Positions 1-8,692 are shown, counted from the first letter of the stretch. The stretch: DNA of 64,000 nt from Scatolibacter rhodanostii (GCF_900197595.1 NZ_FZLO01000001.1:310001-374000); one strand, 5' to 3'. Notes: generated from the sequence alone by a model not told the origin. Made by a program: numbers and translations.

Positions 1-185
1 AGCAAAGGTTCACCTAATACATGCAAATAAATATGGTTGGTATAAGGCTTTGCTTGCTGAATAATATAAGAGAACTCGTCAACAGTCACAAACCGTGGCG
101 TACGCACATTGCCAATGCAAAAACTGCACGATAAATTACATATATTTGTAATTTCGATATAGATACGGGAAAACTTCTTTATCAT
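1..185 (-). CDS. Radical SAM protein, N-terminal part (cut by window edge)
   Basis: Reading the minus strand from an ATG at 185 gives 61 codons that run off the left edge. The peptide has CNLSCSFC (Cx3Cx2C), the cysteine motif that binds the radical-SAM [4Fe-4S] cluster, preceded by IEITN and followed by a conserved HVLGEPL segment. This pattern is typical of radical SAM/SPASM-type proteins of Clostridia. A GGCAAAGGTAG ribosome binding site lies just upstream of the ATG. The substrate cannot be deduced because the C-terminal half, including any SPASM domain, is missing. It lies downstream of the TetR gene on the same strand, with a hairpin between them. Confidence 0.85.
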   Translation of the reverse strand, partial: MIKKFSRIYIEITNICNLSCSFCIGNVRTPRFVTVDEFSYIIQQAKPYTNHIYLHVLGEPL

Positions 186-227
186 AGATTCGTCTACCTT
201 TGCCGATTTTATAGTATTAAAACAAGA

Positions 228-258
228 AAGCGAGATACCAGATGGATATCTCGTTAAT
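228..258 (-). terminator. Possible terminator after the TetR gene
   Basis: On the minus strand GAGATA and TATCTC arms close a short hairpin followed by GCTTTCTTGTTTT. The stem is AT-rich with an imperfect core, so termination may be partial and allow read-through into the radical SAM gene. Confidence 0.4.
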
Positions 259-297
259 TTGCGTATCTAAACTTGACACAAAGACCTAAAATCTTGT

Positions 298-933
298 TTA
301 ATCTGATTCTCTTTCGCTGTCACTGAAATTAAAAACCTCATTTGATGAAATTCTCTGTGAAAGGCAGAATGCAGGAGCAACATCTAAAATGGTTTCAAGA
401 GATTGCCGTATCAGCTTTTTGCGGTTAAAGTTTCCTTGTTTAATACACCACATGACTTCGTAACCGGTAAACATAAAAGCGGCTGCTTGATATAATTCTG
501 TGGCATTTTTGGTGCTGCGCACTTGGCAGGTAGCTTGCGCTTGTTCAATTAATGCTACACAGATTTCAGTTAATACAGGATTGAAATCAAAAGTATTTTT
601 ATCTTGCCTAAGGTTCATAATATAGAGATGACTGGTTAAATCGACCCCTAATTCAATGCTGGCTTGAGAGAGCTCTTCAAAACACAAGACAATTTGCTCC
701 CAATAGTTCTTTGCTTTAATGAATTCCACACTTTTTTTGCTGATTTTTTCAATTACACCATCATAAAAGTGGATAAGCAAACTTTCTTTAGAAGGGAAGT
801 GATAGTAAAAAGCTGTCTTTGTTAAATTACATATTTGGCATATTTCTTGTATAGATACGGCATCATAGCCCTTTTGTTTAAAAAGACTGTACGCTGCGGA
901 GATAATTCGTTCTCTAGTTGACAATTTATCCAT
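298..933 (-). CDS. TetR/AcrR family transcriptional regulator
   Basis: This 211-residue protein starts with a TetR-type helix-turn-helix: residues 5-50 include the conserved ending LTKTAFYYHFPSKESLL. The remaining helical C-terminal domain is the usual ligand-binding and dimerisation part and carries no recognisable specificity signature. It is divergent from the enoate-reductase-like gene at 1116, and the shared 180-bp intergenic region holds promoters in both directions. The simplest reading is that it represses itself and the flavoenzyme and responds to that enzyme's substrate or a related toxic compound. The family call is firm; target and ligand are inferred from position. Confidence 0.93.
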   Translation of the reverse strand: MDKLSTRERIISAAYSLFKQKGYDAVSIQEICQICNLTKTAFYYHFPSKESLLIHFYDGVIEKISKKSVEFIKAKNYWEQIVLCFEELSQASIELGVDLTSHLYIMNLRQDKNTFDFNPVLTEICVALIEQAQATCQVRSTKNATELYQAAAFMFTGYEVMWCIKQGNFNRKKLIRQSLETILDVAPAFCLSQRISSNEVFNFSDSERESD

Positions 934-962
934 GCAATAAACTCCTTATAATCTTATCTATG

Positions 963-992
963 AGTATAAAGCTTAATGAATAAAAAAGTCAA
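963..992 (-). promoter_or_regulatory. Promoter of the TetR gene
   Basis: On the minus strand TTGACT (992-987) is followed after 18 bp by TATACT (968-963), a good sigma-A type promoter about 30 bp ahead of the TetR start codon. Confidence 0.6.
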
Positions 993-1017
993 GTTTTGTA
1001 AACCATTAAATAAAGAA

Positions 1018-1051
1018 TTGACACTTTACTTTAGTTATGATAAACTTTACT
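1018..1051 (+). promoter_or_regulatory. Promoter and direct repeats ahead of the flavoenzyme gene
   Basis: TTGACA (1018-1023), a 17-bp spacer and TAAACT (1041-1046) form a plus-strand promoter. ACTTTACT occurs at 1023-1030 and again at 1044-1051, a 21-bp period or two helical turns, covering the spacer edge and the -10 box. The repeats are placed where a repressor such as the divergent TetR protein could act, though TetR sites are usually inverted repeats. Confidence 0.6.
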
Positions 1052-1115
1052 CAAGTAATAATCGTTATATTATTAACATATTATTATAAGGAATATTCAA
1101 TTGGGAGGCAGGAAA

Positions 1116-3029
1116 ATGAAATTATTTGAAAGAGGAAATATCGGCACGATGCAGCTTAAAAATAGAGTTGTTATGGCGCCGATGGGCACAAAACCGGAGG
1201 CCGACGGCAGCTATAGTTATAATGCCATCAATTATTTTGAGGAGCGTGCCAAAGGTGAAACTGGGCTAATTATCACCGGTGCTAATATTGTTTCTACAAA
1301 ATTTGAAGAACGTCCTGAAAATGAGCTTTCTAACTTTCACCATGTAGAAAAGCTGGCTGTATTAATTGAGCGTTGTCATCATCGTGGAGCAAAGGTTTGC
1401 GTACAGCTTACCCCTGGACTTGGAAGAATGGTTTACACTGATCCTTACAATGCGCCTTATTCAGCCAGTGACCATGCTCATTCTTTTTGGTTTCCAAACT
1501 TAAAGTGCCGTGCTCTTACCAAAGAAGATATTCATTATTTAGTTGACCGTATGGGCTATTCTGCAAGTCTTGCAAAAGCGGCTGGCGCAGATGCAGTAGA
1601 AATGCATGGCTATGGTGGCTACTTGATGGATCAGTTCCACTCTTCTATTTGGAATCAGAGAACAGACGAGTACGGTGGTTCTTTAGAGAATAGACTTCGT
1701 TTTTCTTTAGAGTGCATTGAGTCTGTTCGCAAATATTGCGGCGATACTTTCCCTGTTATCATGAAATATACCGCTTATCACGGCATTGAAGGCGGGCATG
1801 AATTAGACGAAGGTATTGAAATGGCAAAAATCTTTGAAAAAGCAAAGGTCGATGCCCTGCACGTAGATGTTGGCTGCTATGAAGTATGGTATAAAGCTAT
1901 TTCTACTGTTTATGAAAAACCTGCCCACCAAATTGATATTGCAGCTGCTGTGAAAAAAGCTGTTTCTATTCCAGTAATCGGTCAAGGTAAGTTGACAGAC
2001 CCTTACATTGCCGAGCAAGCATTAGCCGATGAGAAAGCAGATTTTATCGGATTAGGACACCAAATGCTGGCTGATCCTCATTGGGCAAAAAAAGTGAAGC
2101 AAGGCGCTTTAGATGATATTATTCCTTGTATTGGTTGTAATGAATGTCTGTTGGGCGGTTTTAGTGGTAAACATTATTATTGTGCAGTAAATCCGCTTTG
2201 CTACGCTGAAAAGGATTATCAACTCACTCCGGCTGAAGAGAAACGTTCTGTATTGGTTATCGGCGGAGGCCCTGGCGGTATGGAAGCAGCTATTACGGCA
2301 GCCAAACGTGGTTTTGATGTAGAATTGTGGGAAAAAACAGATAAGTTAGGCGGCAATCTGCATGCAGCTGGCAATCCTACCTTCAAACATGACGTTTTGA
2401 AACTGATTGAATATTTAGAGAAACAAGTTCGCAAATACAATGTAACCGTGCGTTTTATGAAGCAAGCTACTGCTGATGAAATTATAGCAGGAAATTATGA
2501 TAAAGTGGTTTTGGCAACAGGCTCAAATAGCATTGTTCCGCCTATTAAGGGAATAGAGAATGCGCATACTGCGGATAGTTTCTTAACAGGAAAGCAAAAA
2601 TGTGGAGACCGCGTGGTTGTAATTGGCGGCGGATTAGTGGGCTGTGAAACGGCAGCGTTCATGAAAGAAACAGCCTCTGAAGTTACCATTATTGAAATGC
2701 TGGATGACATTTTAAAAACTGTTGTGCATAGCAAAAACAATGATTTGTCTCTGCGTGATATGCTGAAAGAACGTGAAATTAACATATGCACTTCTTCTGC
2801 CGTCTACGAAATCTTGCCTGACCGTGTTCTTTACAAGCAAAATGGTGAAGATAAGGAAATCCTCTGTGATACAATTATTATTGCAGCTGGTTATCGCCCT
2901 GAAAACACACTGGCAAGCCAACTAGAAGACAAAGTAAACTCACTGACAGTTGTTGGAGATGCCATTGCCTCTCGTAAAATTATTGATGCTGTACATGAAG
3001 CGTATCACACAATTCGTGTTATGGATTAA
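1116..3029 (+). CDS. NADH:flavin oxidoreductase / 2-enoate reductase-like enzyme
   Basis: The 637-residue product has the build of 2,4-dienoyl-CoA reductase, enoate reductase and the Bai oxidoreductases. An N-terminal old-yellow-enzyme TIM barrel (about 1-330, with YGGSLENRLRF) binds FMN. A cysteine cluster CIGCNECLLGG plus a later Cys (about 340-365) holds a [4Fe-4S] centre. A C-terminal FAD/NAD(P)H half has dinucleotide motifs VIGGGPGGMEAA and VVIGGGLVGCETAA. It probably reduces an activated C=C bond with NAD(P)H. An ATG at 1116 is preferred to the TTG at 1101 because the TTG overlaps the GGGAGG ribosome binding site. It is single-gene, divergent from a TetR gene, and ends at a strong terminator. 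The substrate is not known. Confidence 0.9.
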   Translation: MKLFERGNIGTMQLKNRVVMAPMGTKPEADGSYSYNAINYFEERAKGETGLIITGANIVSTKFEERPENELSNFHHVEKLAVLIERCHHRGAKVCVQLTPGLGRMVYTDPYNAPYSASDHAHSFWFPNLKCRALTKEDIHYLVDRMGYSASLAKAAGADAVEMHGYGGYLMDQFHSSIWNQRTDEYGGSLENRLRFSLECIESVRKYCGDTFPVIMKYTAYHGIEGGHELDEGIEMAKIFEKAKVDALHVDVGCYEVWYKAISTVYEKPAHQIDIAAAVKKAVSIPVIGQGKLTDPYIAEQALADEKADFIGLGHQMLADPHWAKKVKQGALDDIIPCIGCNECLLGGFSGKHYYCAVNPLCYAEKDYQLTPAEEKRSVLVIGGGPGGMEAAITAAKRGFDVELWEKTDKLGGNLHAAGNPTFKHDVLKLIEYLEKQVRKYNVTVRFMKQATADEIIAGNYDKVVLATGSNSIVPPIKGIENAHTADSFLTGKQKCGDRVVVIGGGLVGCETAAFMKETASEVTIIEMLDDILKTVVHSKNNDLSLRDMLKEREINICTSSAVYEILPDRVLYKQNGEDKEILCDTIIIAAGYRPENTLASQLEDKVNSLTVVGDAIASRKIIDAVHEAYHTIRVMD

Positions 3030-3085
3030 TGAGATAGTTAAAATAAGAGAGTAAGAATTAACTTCAGTAAGAGAACACATAAATT

Positions 3086-3118
3086 GGGTCGTAACATAAA
3101 AGTTACGGCCCTTTTTTT
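3086..3118 (+). terminator. Intrinsic terminator of the flavoenzyme gene
   Basis: GGGTCGTAAC and GTTACGGCCC pair over 10 bp with one G-U pair around an ATAAAA loop, followed by seven T residues. Confidence 0.9.
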
Positions 3119-3208
3119 GTATAGAAAACGCTGTGTTTTACAGGTATTTCTTCCAATAAAAGAGCCGCAATATGTTTTATTTAGAGAATAACAAAGATAA
3201 AAAATTGG

Positions 3209-3682
3209 TCAGCGGTACTTGTGTAGTAAATGCTTCGGAATATGGCAATAGTCATTAGGAAACCTGTCTAGTCGATCTTGATGCTCGTCCGCACTTTTTA
3301 CGTAATTAGTAAGAGGCAGAACTTCTACAACAATTTTATGGCTATCTGTTCTTTGCGCAATATAATTTTTAGCATCGTCCAAATGGTGAGGGAGTTTACT
3401 ATAAACACCTGTGCGGTATTTTTCTCCTACATCATTGCCTTGTTTATTTAGACTATATGGGTCTATAATTTCAAAGAAATAATCCATGAGCTGAAAAACA
3501 GTTACGACTGCGGGGTCAAATTCAGTTTTTACGCATTCTGCATAACCATCATATTTATATTCTAGCGTATTTGAAAGACCGTTTGCACGTCCTGCTTCTG
3601 TATGAATAACACCTTGTAGCGTTTTAATAAAGGCTTGCACACCCCAGAGACATCCTCCGGCAAAATAGATGGTTTCACTCAT
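3209..3682 (-). CDS. msrA: Peptide methionine sulfoxide reductase MsrA
   Basis: The 157-residue protein begins with the MsrA active-site motif, here GGCLWG with Cys11 as the catalytic residue (GGCFWG in most members), followed by the conserved DPYSLNKQGNDVGEKYRTGVY region. MsrA reduces the S-epimer of methionine sulfoxide in oxidised proteins using thioredoxin; a thioredoxin gene is found at 33202 in this window. No MsrB domain is fused. Its start overlaps the end of rsmH by 8 nt, so the two are translationally coupled at the end of a four-gene minus-strand run. Confidence 0.93.
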   Translation of the reverse strand: MSETIYFAGGCLWGVQAFIKTLQGVIHTEAGRANGLSNTLEYKYDGYAECVKTEFDPAVVTVFQLMDYFFEIIDPYSLNKQGNDVGEKYRTGVYSKLPHHLDDAKNYIAQRTDSHKIVVEVLPLTNYVKSADEHQDRLDRFPNDYCHIPKHLLHKYR

Positions 3683-4748
3683 TTAATTCACCTGAGCTTT
3701 TGATAGCCCACCTCAACTTTGCAGAACTAGCACGACTGTTTCGGTTACATTCTTCTATAGATGGCCGGATAACTCTTCTGGCAACCTCAGAATAGACGCC
3801 CTCACGCAGCAAGTCTTTAAAAGATTGTTTGACGAGCCTGTCTTCTCCAGAATGGAAAGTTAGAATAGCAACTCGACCGCCTTTGTTAAGCAAGTGGGGG
3901 AGTTTTTCTAAAAATTCTGTTAAGACATCAAATTCATGATTCACTTCAATTCGCAGAGCTTGAAAAGTCCTTTGGCAAGATTTTTTAACAGCTTCTTTGC
4001 GTTGTGACAAGGGCACAATTACAAGAGCTTCTCCGACAATTTGGCGAAGCTCAGTGGTGGTAGAAATCGTTTTGCCACGCTTTCTTTGAGATACAATTGT
4101 TCTTGCAATTTCAGCGGCATAAGGTTCATCTGAATTTTCGATTAGCAAAGCCTCTAATTCTTTTTTGCTAATCGTTTGCAGAAGCTCTGCTGCTGTAATT
4201 CCCTTTTCAGGATTCAAGCGCAAGTCAAGTGGACCTTCTTTTTTAAAAGAGAAACCTCGGTCGGGGTTATCAATTTGCATAGAAGAAACGCCCAAGTCAG
4301 CCAAGACGAAATCGAACAAGATGCCTTGCTTGCCAAGTTTATCTATTTTGCAAAAGTTCAAATTATAAATGGTTAAAATATCAGAATCATATCCCAAATT
4401 TTTTAAACGTTCTTTTGTCTTTTTTGATTCAATGGGGTCTACGTCAAGTGCATAGAGATGACCTTCCTGTTCTAAACATTTGAGCATCGCTGATGTGTGA
4501 CCACCGTAACCCAAAGTCGCATCTAAACCAATTTGTCCCGGCTTAATTTGCAAAAAGTCTAGTATCTCTTGCACGCAGATGGGAATATGCATGCCAGCGG
4601 GAGTTTTTCCTTTTTCTAAAATTTTGGCAATAGTATCGGCGTGTTTTTCCGGATTAAGCTCCTTGTATTTTTCTTTGAAATTCTTAGGGTGTGTTCCTTG
4701 ATAACGAACACGCCTTTTATGTTTTTGTTCTTGTTCTTTGCCATCCAT
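3675..4748 (-). CDS. rsmH: 16S rRNA (cytosine(1402)-N4)-methyltransferase RsmH
   Basis: RsmH (MraW) methylates N4 of C1402 in 16S rRNA with SAM. The 357-residue protein shows family segments: GLDATLGYGGHTSAML (SAM binding), ADLGVSSMQIDNPDRGFSF, DLRL and ILTFHSGEDRLVK. A basic N-terminal extension of about 45 residues precedes the usual start of the domain, making it longer than the typical ~310 residues. It is not beside ftsL/pbp/mra genes, so it lies outside the usual dcw cluster; it sits between a PII-like gene (35 nt upstream) and msrA (8 nt overlap). Confidence 0.95.
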   Translation of the reverse strand: MDGKEQEQKHKRRVRYQGTHPKNFKEKYKELNPEKHADTIAKILEKGKTPAGMHIPICVQEILDFLQIKPGQIGLDATLGYGGHTSAMLKCLEQEGHLYALDVDPIESKKTKERLKNLGYDSDILTIYNLNFCKIDKLGKQGILFDFVLADLGVSSMQIDNPDRGFSFKKEGPLDLRLNPEKGITAAELLQTISKKELEALLIENSDEPYAAEIARTIVSQRKRGKTISTTTELRQIVGEALVIVPLSQRKEAVKKSCQRTFQALRIEVNHEFDVLTEFLEKLPHLLNKGGRVAILTFHSGEDRLVKQSFKDLLREGVYSEVARRVIRPSIEECNRNSRASSAKLRWAIKSSGELNE

Positions 4749-4783
4749 GAATTATACCTCTTTTAGTAATCTGATTTTATACT

Positions 4784-5125
4784 TTATTCAACTTTTTCAT
4801 CTGGAAAAGGAATATTAATGCCCACGACAGAGTCAACGGGCATGGTGAAACAAATGCTATGAATGGGCGACTGCATGCTCATTCTTTCTTTTAATAGCTT
4901 CATTGCCGCTTGTGCAATAGACTTTTCTGCCACGCAGACAAGCATTTCTTTTTCCGAATCCATAGTTATTCCCATAAAAGATTCATGATGCAGACCTTCT
5001 CCACGAGAATTCAAAATGGTTGCGCCACGGGCACCAGCCTCACGCAGTAAATCTACGACTTCATCAGCATGCCCAGCATTTATAATAACAAAAAGAGCTT
5101 TCATATTATCGCTATTTTTCATCAT
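4784..5125 (-). CDS. PII-like regulatory protein
   Basis: A 113-residue protein of the PII/PII-like fold: an N-terminal MKALFVIINAGHADEVVDLL strand-helix, GARGATILNSRGEG and a C-terminal SICFTMPVDSVVGI strand. PII proteins are trimers that bind nucleotides and gate transporters or enzymes. The T-loop region is short and lacks the classical uridylylation site of GlnB/GlnK, so it is not a standard nitrogen regulator. It follows the DUF1538-PII membrane gene by 15 nt, and its C-terminal pattern (FTMPVDSVVGI) resembles that protein's tail (FTIPIDQLSM). It may control that membrane protein. The first ATG is chosen because a GAGAGGA site precedes it. Confidence 0.8.
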   Translation of the reverse strand: MMKNSDNMKALFVIINAGHADEVVDLLREAGARGATILNSRGEGLHHESFMGITMDSEKEMLVCVAEKSIAQAAMKLLKERMSMQSPIHSICFTMPVDSVVGINIPFPDEKVE

Positions 5126-5140
5126 AATTTTCCTCTCTCA

Positions 5141-7045
5141 TTACATCGATAATTGGTCAATGGGAATAGTGAATGCAATGCCTGTATTAGGCTGGTCGAA
5201 GTGGAATTTTTTTGACAGCATTTTGGTTATTTCATCCGTTTTGCTGTCAGGTAAAATGCACATAACCATCATTTTGTGCTCGTCTGGTACAAGGCCAAGC
5301 ACATTTTGCAAGTAACTGGCTTCAACAGTGCCTCTGCCATAGATAGTATTGGTCAGATGGGCACCCATCTCTAAGAGTGAGCATAGCAAAGTATCTTTTT
5401 GCTTACGACTGGCAATAATGACCCAAAAGTCAACGCCATTACATTCGGCACAGGTATCGAAAGCAGCATTTTCTTCTACTAAGTTAGTAGAGAAGTTGGC
5501 TGGCTGTGGAAGCAGTGGCTGAAGTCCCACAAATTCATCTTCATCCACCAATTTTTGATGTTTTTTCTGACCGAAGTCATAAACAATCCCTAGCGCTTGC
5601 ACGGCAATTAAAGGTGTAACAGAGATGAACGCGATAATGCCAAAACCATTTGTTAAAATCGACTGCGCAGCGCCACCTGCGGTTGCTGCAACGCCTTGCG
5701 CCACACCTAGTGTAAGCGGGGTCAAAAAAGCAGAAGTGAGTGCCCCGCCAGAAACCCCGCCTGAATCAAAGGCCAAACCGACAAATAGGGGAGATGTAAA
5801 TTTCATCATAATGAGGGCGATAGCATAGAGTGGAACTAAGAACCAAAGAATATTGATTTGTGTCAAGATTTTTACAATCGATAAGAGTGACGCTACTCCA
5901 ATGCCAAGCGCCAATGTAAGACGAATAGTCATCTTTTTAATATGGCCGTTGGTAATTTCTTCAAGCTGGTCGCCAAGCACCGTAACGCCCGGTTCAGATA
6001 GCGTAATAGCAACACCTAAAACAAACCCGACAATCAGCAGCAACCACTTAAACCAGGCAGAACGGGTTGGGTCAAGAAATACTTCGCCGATATATTTGCC
6101 GGCAAAAGCAAAGCCGAAATCGATACCGGAAAGAAAAATAAGTAAACCGGCATAAACTGTTATAGCACCCAGCAAAATTTTGATAAATTCTTTTTTTGGT
6201 AGCTTGATGAAGAAAAATTGAAAAGGTAGAAAAACAATTAGCACCGGAATCAGTGCCAAAGCGACTTCACCTAGATTAGAAATAAGAATAGCAGCAAAGC
6301 CTTGCGTTGTGCCAGGGTCATATACACTGGCAGCCGGTAAATGGCCTCCATTAAGAGCCTTTAAAATGATACCGTAAAAAAATACAGCTAAAATAGGGCC
6401 GACGGATGCCATACCAATAATGCCAAAAGTGTCATCATTTGTTTTGTGTTTTGACATGGTAGCAGAAACGCCCATACCAAGAGCTAAGATAAATGGTACA
6501 GATACATCGCCCGTGGTCGCTCCACTGCCATCAAACGCCAAAGCAACAAACTCTGTAGGAACAAAGATGATGGTGGCAAACAAAATGATGTATAGCGCAG
6601 CAAAAACAATTTTAATACTAATGTCTTTCATAATTCGAAAGAGTGCAAAGCCGACAAAAACACCAATACCGGCAGAGAGAATCCAAATAAATAAAGTATG
6701 GTGAATAATAGGCATAACCATTTTTGCCTGTCTTGCCAGCACAGCTAAAGCAGGTTCAGCAGCTGTGGCTAGAAAACCAAATAAAAAGCCAAAGAAGATG
6801 ATAAACACCGCCTTTTTTAACTTAATAAGAGATTTTCCTACTAGCTTGCCAATAGGGAGGATACTGGCATCTAGGCCTACCAAAAAAAGTGTTTGCCCAA
6901 TGACAACACTAACATAACCTATGATAAGTTTGAAGTAGTCAAGCGTGCTTTCCATAGGGGCTACAAACCCGCAAACAATGATAATGACTACAGCAAGTGG
7001 GATGGTGGATAAAAAGGTTTCTTTCAATACACGAGTTGTTTTCAT
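5141..7045 (-). CDS. DUF1538 membrane protein with C-terminal PII-like domain
   Basis: The 634-residue product has about 14 hydrophobic segments in two related halves. VALAFDGSGATTGDVSVPF plus FGIIGMASVGP in the first half match VGLAFDSGGVSGGALTSAF plus FGIIAFISVTP in the second, an internal duplication typical of DUF1538. Residues about 535-634 are soluble and resemble a PII-like domain (NGVDFWVIIASRK ... GAHLTNTIYGRGTVE ... TGIAFTIPIDQ). Two symmetric membrane halves with conserved Gly/Ser/Asp loops suggest a transporter or channel of unknown substrate, with an attached regulatory domain. ATG 7045 is chosen over 7087 because GGAGGT lies just upstream. It heads a four-gene minus-strand run with the PII gene, rsmH and msrA. 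Confidence 0.82.
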   Translation of the reverse strand: MKTTRVLKETFLSTIPLAVVIIIVCGFVAPMESTLDYFKLIIGYVSVVIGQTLFLVGLDASILPIGKLVGKSLIKLKKAVFIIFFGFLFGFLATAAEPALAVLARQAKMVMPIIHHTLFIWILSAGIGVFVGFALFRIMKDISIKIVFAALYIILFATIIFVPTEFVALAFDGSGATTGDVSVPFILALGMGVSATMSKHKTNDDTFGIIGMASVGPILAVFFYGIILKALNGGHLPAASVYDPGTTQGFAAILISNLGEVALALIPVLIVFLPFQFFFIKLPKKEFIKILLGAITVYAGLLIFLSGIDFGFAFAGKYIGEVFLDPTRSAWFKWLLLIVGFVLGVAITLSEPGVTVLGDQLEEITNGHIKKMTIRLTLALGIGVASLLSIVKILTQINILWFLVPLYAIALIMMKFTSPLFVGLAFDSGGVSGGALTSAFLTPLTLGVAQGVAATAGGAAQSILTNGFGIIAFISVTPLIAVQALGIVYDFGQKKHQKLVDEDEFVGLQPLLPQPANFSTNLVEENAAFDTCAECNGVDFWVIIASRKQKDTLLCSLLEMGAHLTNTIYGRGTVEASYLQNVLGLVPDEHKMMVMCILPDSKTDEITKMLSKKFHFDQPNTGIAFTIPIDQLSM

Positions 7046-7392
7046 TGTACCTCCAGTTACGACTCCGCTTGTATTATAATCATGCAAATCTACTGTTATG
7101 GTTAAACTAAATACCTCTCTAAATTTTATGCTTTTTCTCCAGAAGCTATGTTTTCTTAAGAAAATTCAAATGGGTGCAAACTGATTATGTATGCAAGCAA
7201 TGAAGTCATTTAATATCTTTATATAAAATCATACCATCTACGGGTATTTCAAACAAGCGAATATAACATTTGGTGTGCTAAATTTTGTGCTCACTATTTG
7301 TATATATTGTTGCATTAGAAGTTATAAATTGCTAAAAATGACCTATCTTCCGTAATTAATTGTCCTTTTCTGCTCTTAGCGCCTTAATAAAA
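7046..7392. other. Intergenic region upstream of the DUF1538 gene
   Basis: AT-rich and without a credible ORF. On the minus strand a TATAAT-like -10 lies at 7079-7074, preceded by TG two bases upstream but with no clear -35, so it is only a weak promoter candidate for the DUF1538-PII-rsmH-msrA run. Nothing else recognised. Confidence 0.4.
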
Positions 7393-7429
7393 AAAGAAAG
7401 CAAACAGAAATTCTCTGTTTGCTTTCTTT
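7393..7429 (-). terminator. Strong terminator after the 3-hydroxyacyl-CoA dehydrogenase gene
   Basis: A perfect 16-bp inverted repeat (AAAGAAAGCAAACAGA and its complement) with a 5-nt loop. The minus-strand reading ends in a long T-run, immediately downstream of the gene ending at 7458. Confidence 0.9.
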
Positions 7430-7457
7430 ACATTATAGATTTAAAGGGATATTTTAC

Positions 7458-8399
7458 TTAGTTATATTTATAGAAGCCTTCGCCTGAAGCTGTACCAAGC
7501 TTGCCTTCACCAATATATTTTTCTAGAGTTTCTTTCATGCCTTTGAAGTTATATAAGGAAGCGGCAGCAGGAATATTAGCATACAAAAGCACAATGTTAT
7601 AAGCAGTAGTTAAACCGACAATATCGAGAATGCCGAATGGGCCCTTAGGAGCACCTGTACCCAACTGCCAAGCTTTATCAATACTTTCAGGATCTGAAAC
7701 ACCGTTCACGAATAAATCTAATCCAGAGAAAATAAGCGGTACAAGCATAGAGTTAAGAAGATATCCGGCTTTTTCTTTATGAACAGGGAGCGGAATCATG
7801 CGAATGTTTTTTGCAAATTCCATTACTTGGTCAAAATAGTGTTTGTCGGTTTTATCCTGAGCCATGACTTCAGCCACGTTGTTTCTCCAAATGGTATTGG
7901 CAAAATGCAGAGACAAATATTTTTCAGGGCGACCTGTGTGTTCTGCAAACTGAGAGGGAAGAAGTGTGGAAGAGTTGGTAACAAGTATAGTTTTTTCTGG
8001 CATAAGCGGTGCTAATTTCTCATAAAAAGCAATTTTATCAGCAACATTTTCAGCCATACTCTCAACAATCAAATCAGCATCGGCAACGGCTTTTTGCATA
8101 TCAACTTCGAGTTTTAATGTGTTATAAGCTCTCTCAACCGCTTTAAGACATTTTTCTTCATCAAAATCACCGAACTCAGCAATACCTCTTGCCCAGTTGA
8201 TAGGAGTTTTGCCTTCTGGTGTAGCCATTAGATGAATGGTGCTTTCATAAACTTCTTTAAGATGGTCTATTTTGGGCTGTGTACGAGTAATACTTTCAGG
8301 GCTGCGAAGCCAAATAGTAACATCAAATCCGCAGTATGCTGCCTGAAAGGCAATTTGACTTCCTAAAACGCCGCCGCCGGCAATAACAATGTTTTTCAT
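7458..8399 (-). CDS. 3-hydroxyacyl-CoA dehydrogenase family protein
   Basis: The 313-residue protein has an N-terminal NAD-binding Rossmann domain (IAGGGVLGSQIAFQAAYCG, GxGxxG form) and the 3-hydroxyacyl-CoA dehydrogenase arrangement: DLIVESMAENVADK, NSSTLLPSQ, the catalytic-histidine segment LSLHFANTIW, and a C-terminal helical domain with GTGAPKGPFGILDIVGL. The family oxidises 3-hydroxyacyl-CoA or reduces acetoacetyl-CoA in butyrate formation. The usual HFFNP is HFANT here, so the substrate may differ from 3-hydroxybutyryl-CoA. No crotonase, thiolase or acyl-CoA dehydrogenase gene lies near, and the gene appears monocistronic. Confidence 0.85.
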   Translation of the reverse strand: MKNIVIAGGGVLGSQIAFQAAYCGFDVTIWLRSPESITRTQPKIDHLKEVYESTIHLMATPEGKTPINWARGIAEFGDFDEEKCLKAVERAYNTLKLEVDMQKAVADADLIVESMAENVADKIAFYEKLAPLMPEKTILVTNSSTLLPSQFAEHTGRPEKYLSLHFANTIWRNNVAEVMAQDKTDKHYFDQVMEFAKNIRMIPLPVHKEKAGYLLNSMLVPLIFSGLDLFVNGVSDPESIDKAWQLGTGAPKGPFGILDIVGLTTAYNIVLLYANIPAAASLYNFKGMKETLEKYIGEGKLGTASGEGFYKYN

Positions 8400-8620
8400 T
8401 TTAATTCTCCTTTTTATTTAAAACCATTTAATTAAGTATTTAAGACTATATAAATAATATCACATATTTTCCAAAAATAATAGTTCTTCTGCATAATAAA
8501 TCTTGTTAATGATAAAAATTTAACATATTTACAAAAATGATGAACTGTAACGAAATAATCATAAAAAATGACCAATGAAATATTTTAGAAAGAAGGTATA
8601 GTCGGCTTTTCAAAATAAAA

Positions 8621-8661
8621 AAGCCCCTTTCGCTTAGTCAATCACCAAGTAAAAGAGGCTT
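8621..8661 (-). terminator. Terminator after the AraC/GyrI-like gene
   Basis: AAGCCCCTTT pairs with AAAGAGGCTT (one G-U) around a loop closed further by CTT/AAG. The minus-strand read-out ends in TTTTATTTTG. Confidence 0.8.
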
Positions 8662-8692
8662 CATTTTAAGTTATGGGTAGAGCAATGCTGAC

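Noticed and set aside
1101-1118. TTG start for the flavoenzyme gene (and the same pattern at 51442 and 58358)
   Set aside because: In all three cases the TTG overlaps the GGGAGG ribosome binding site and an ATG lies 15 nt downstream at the right spacing.
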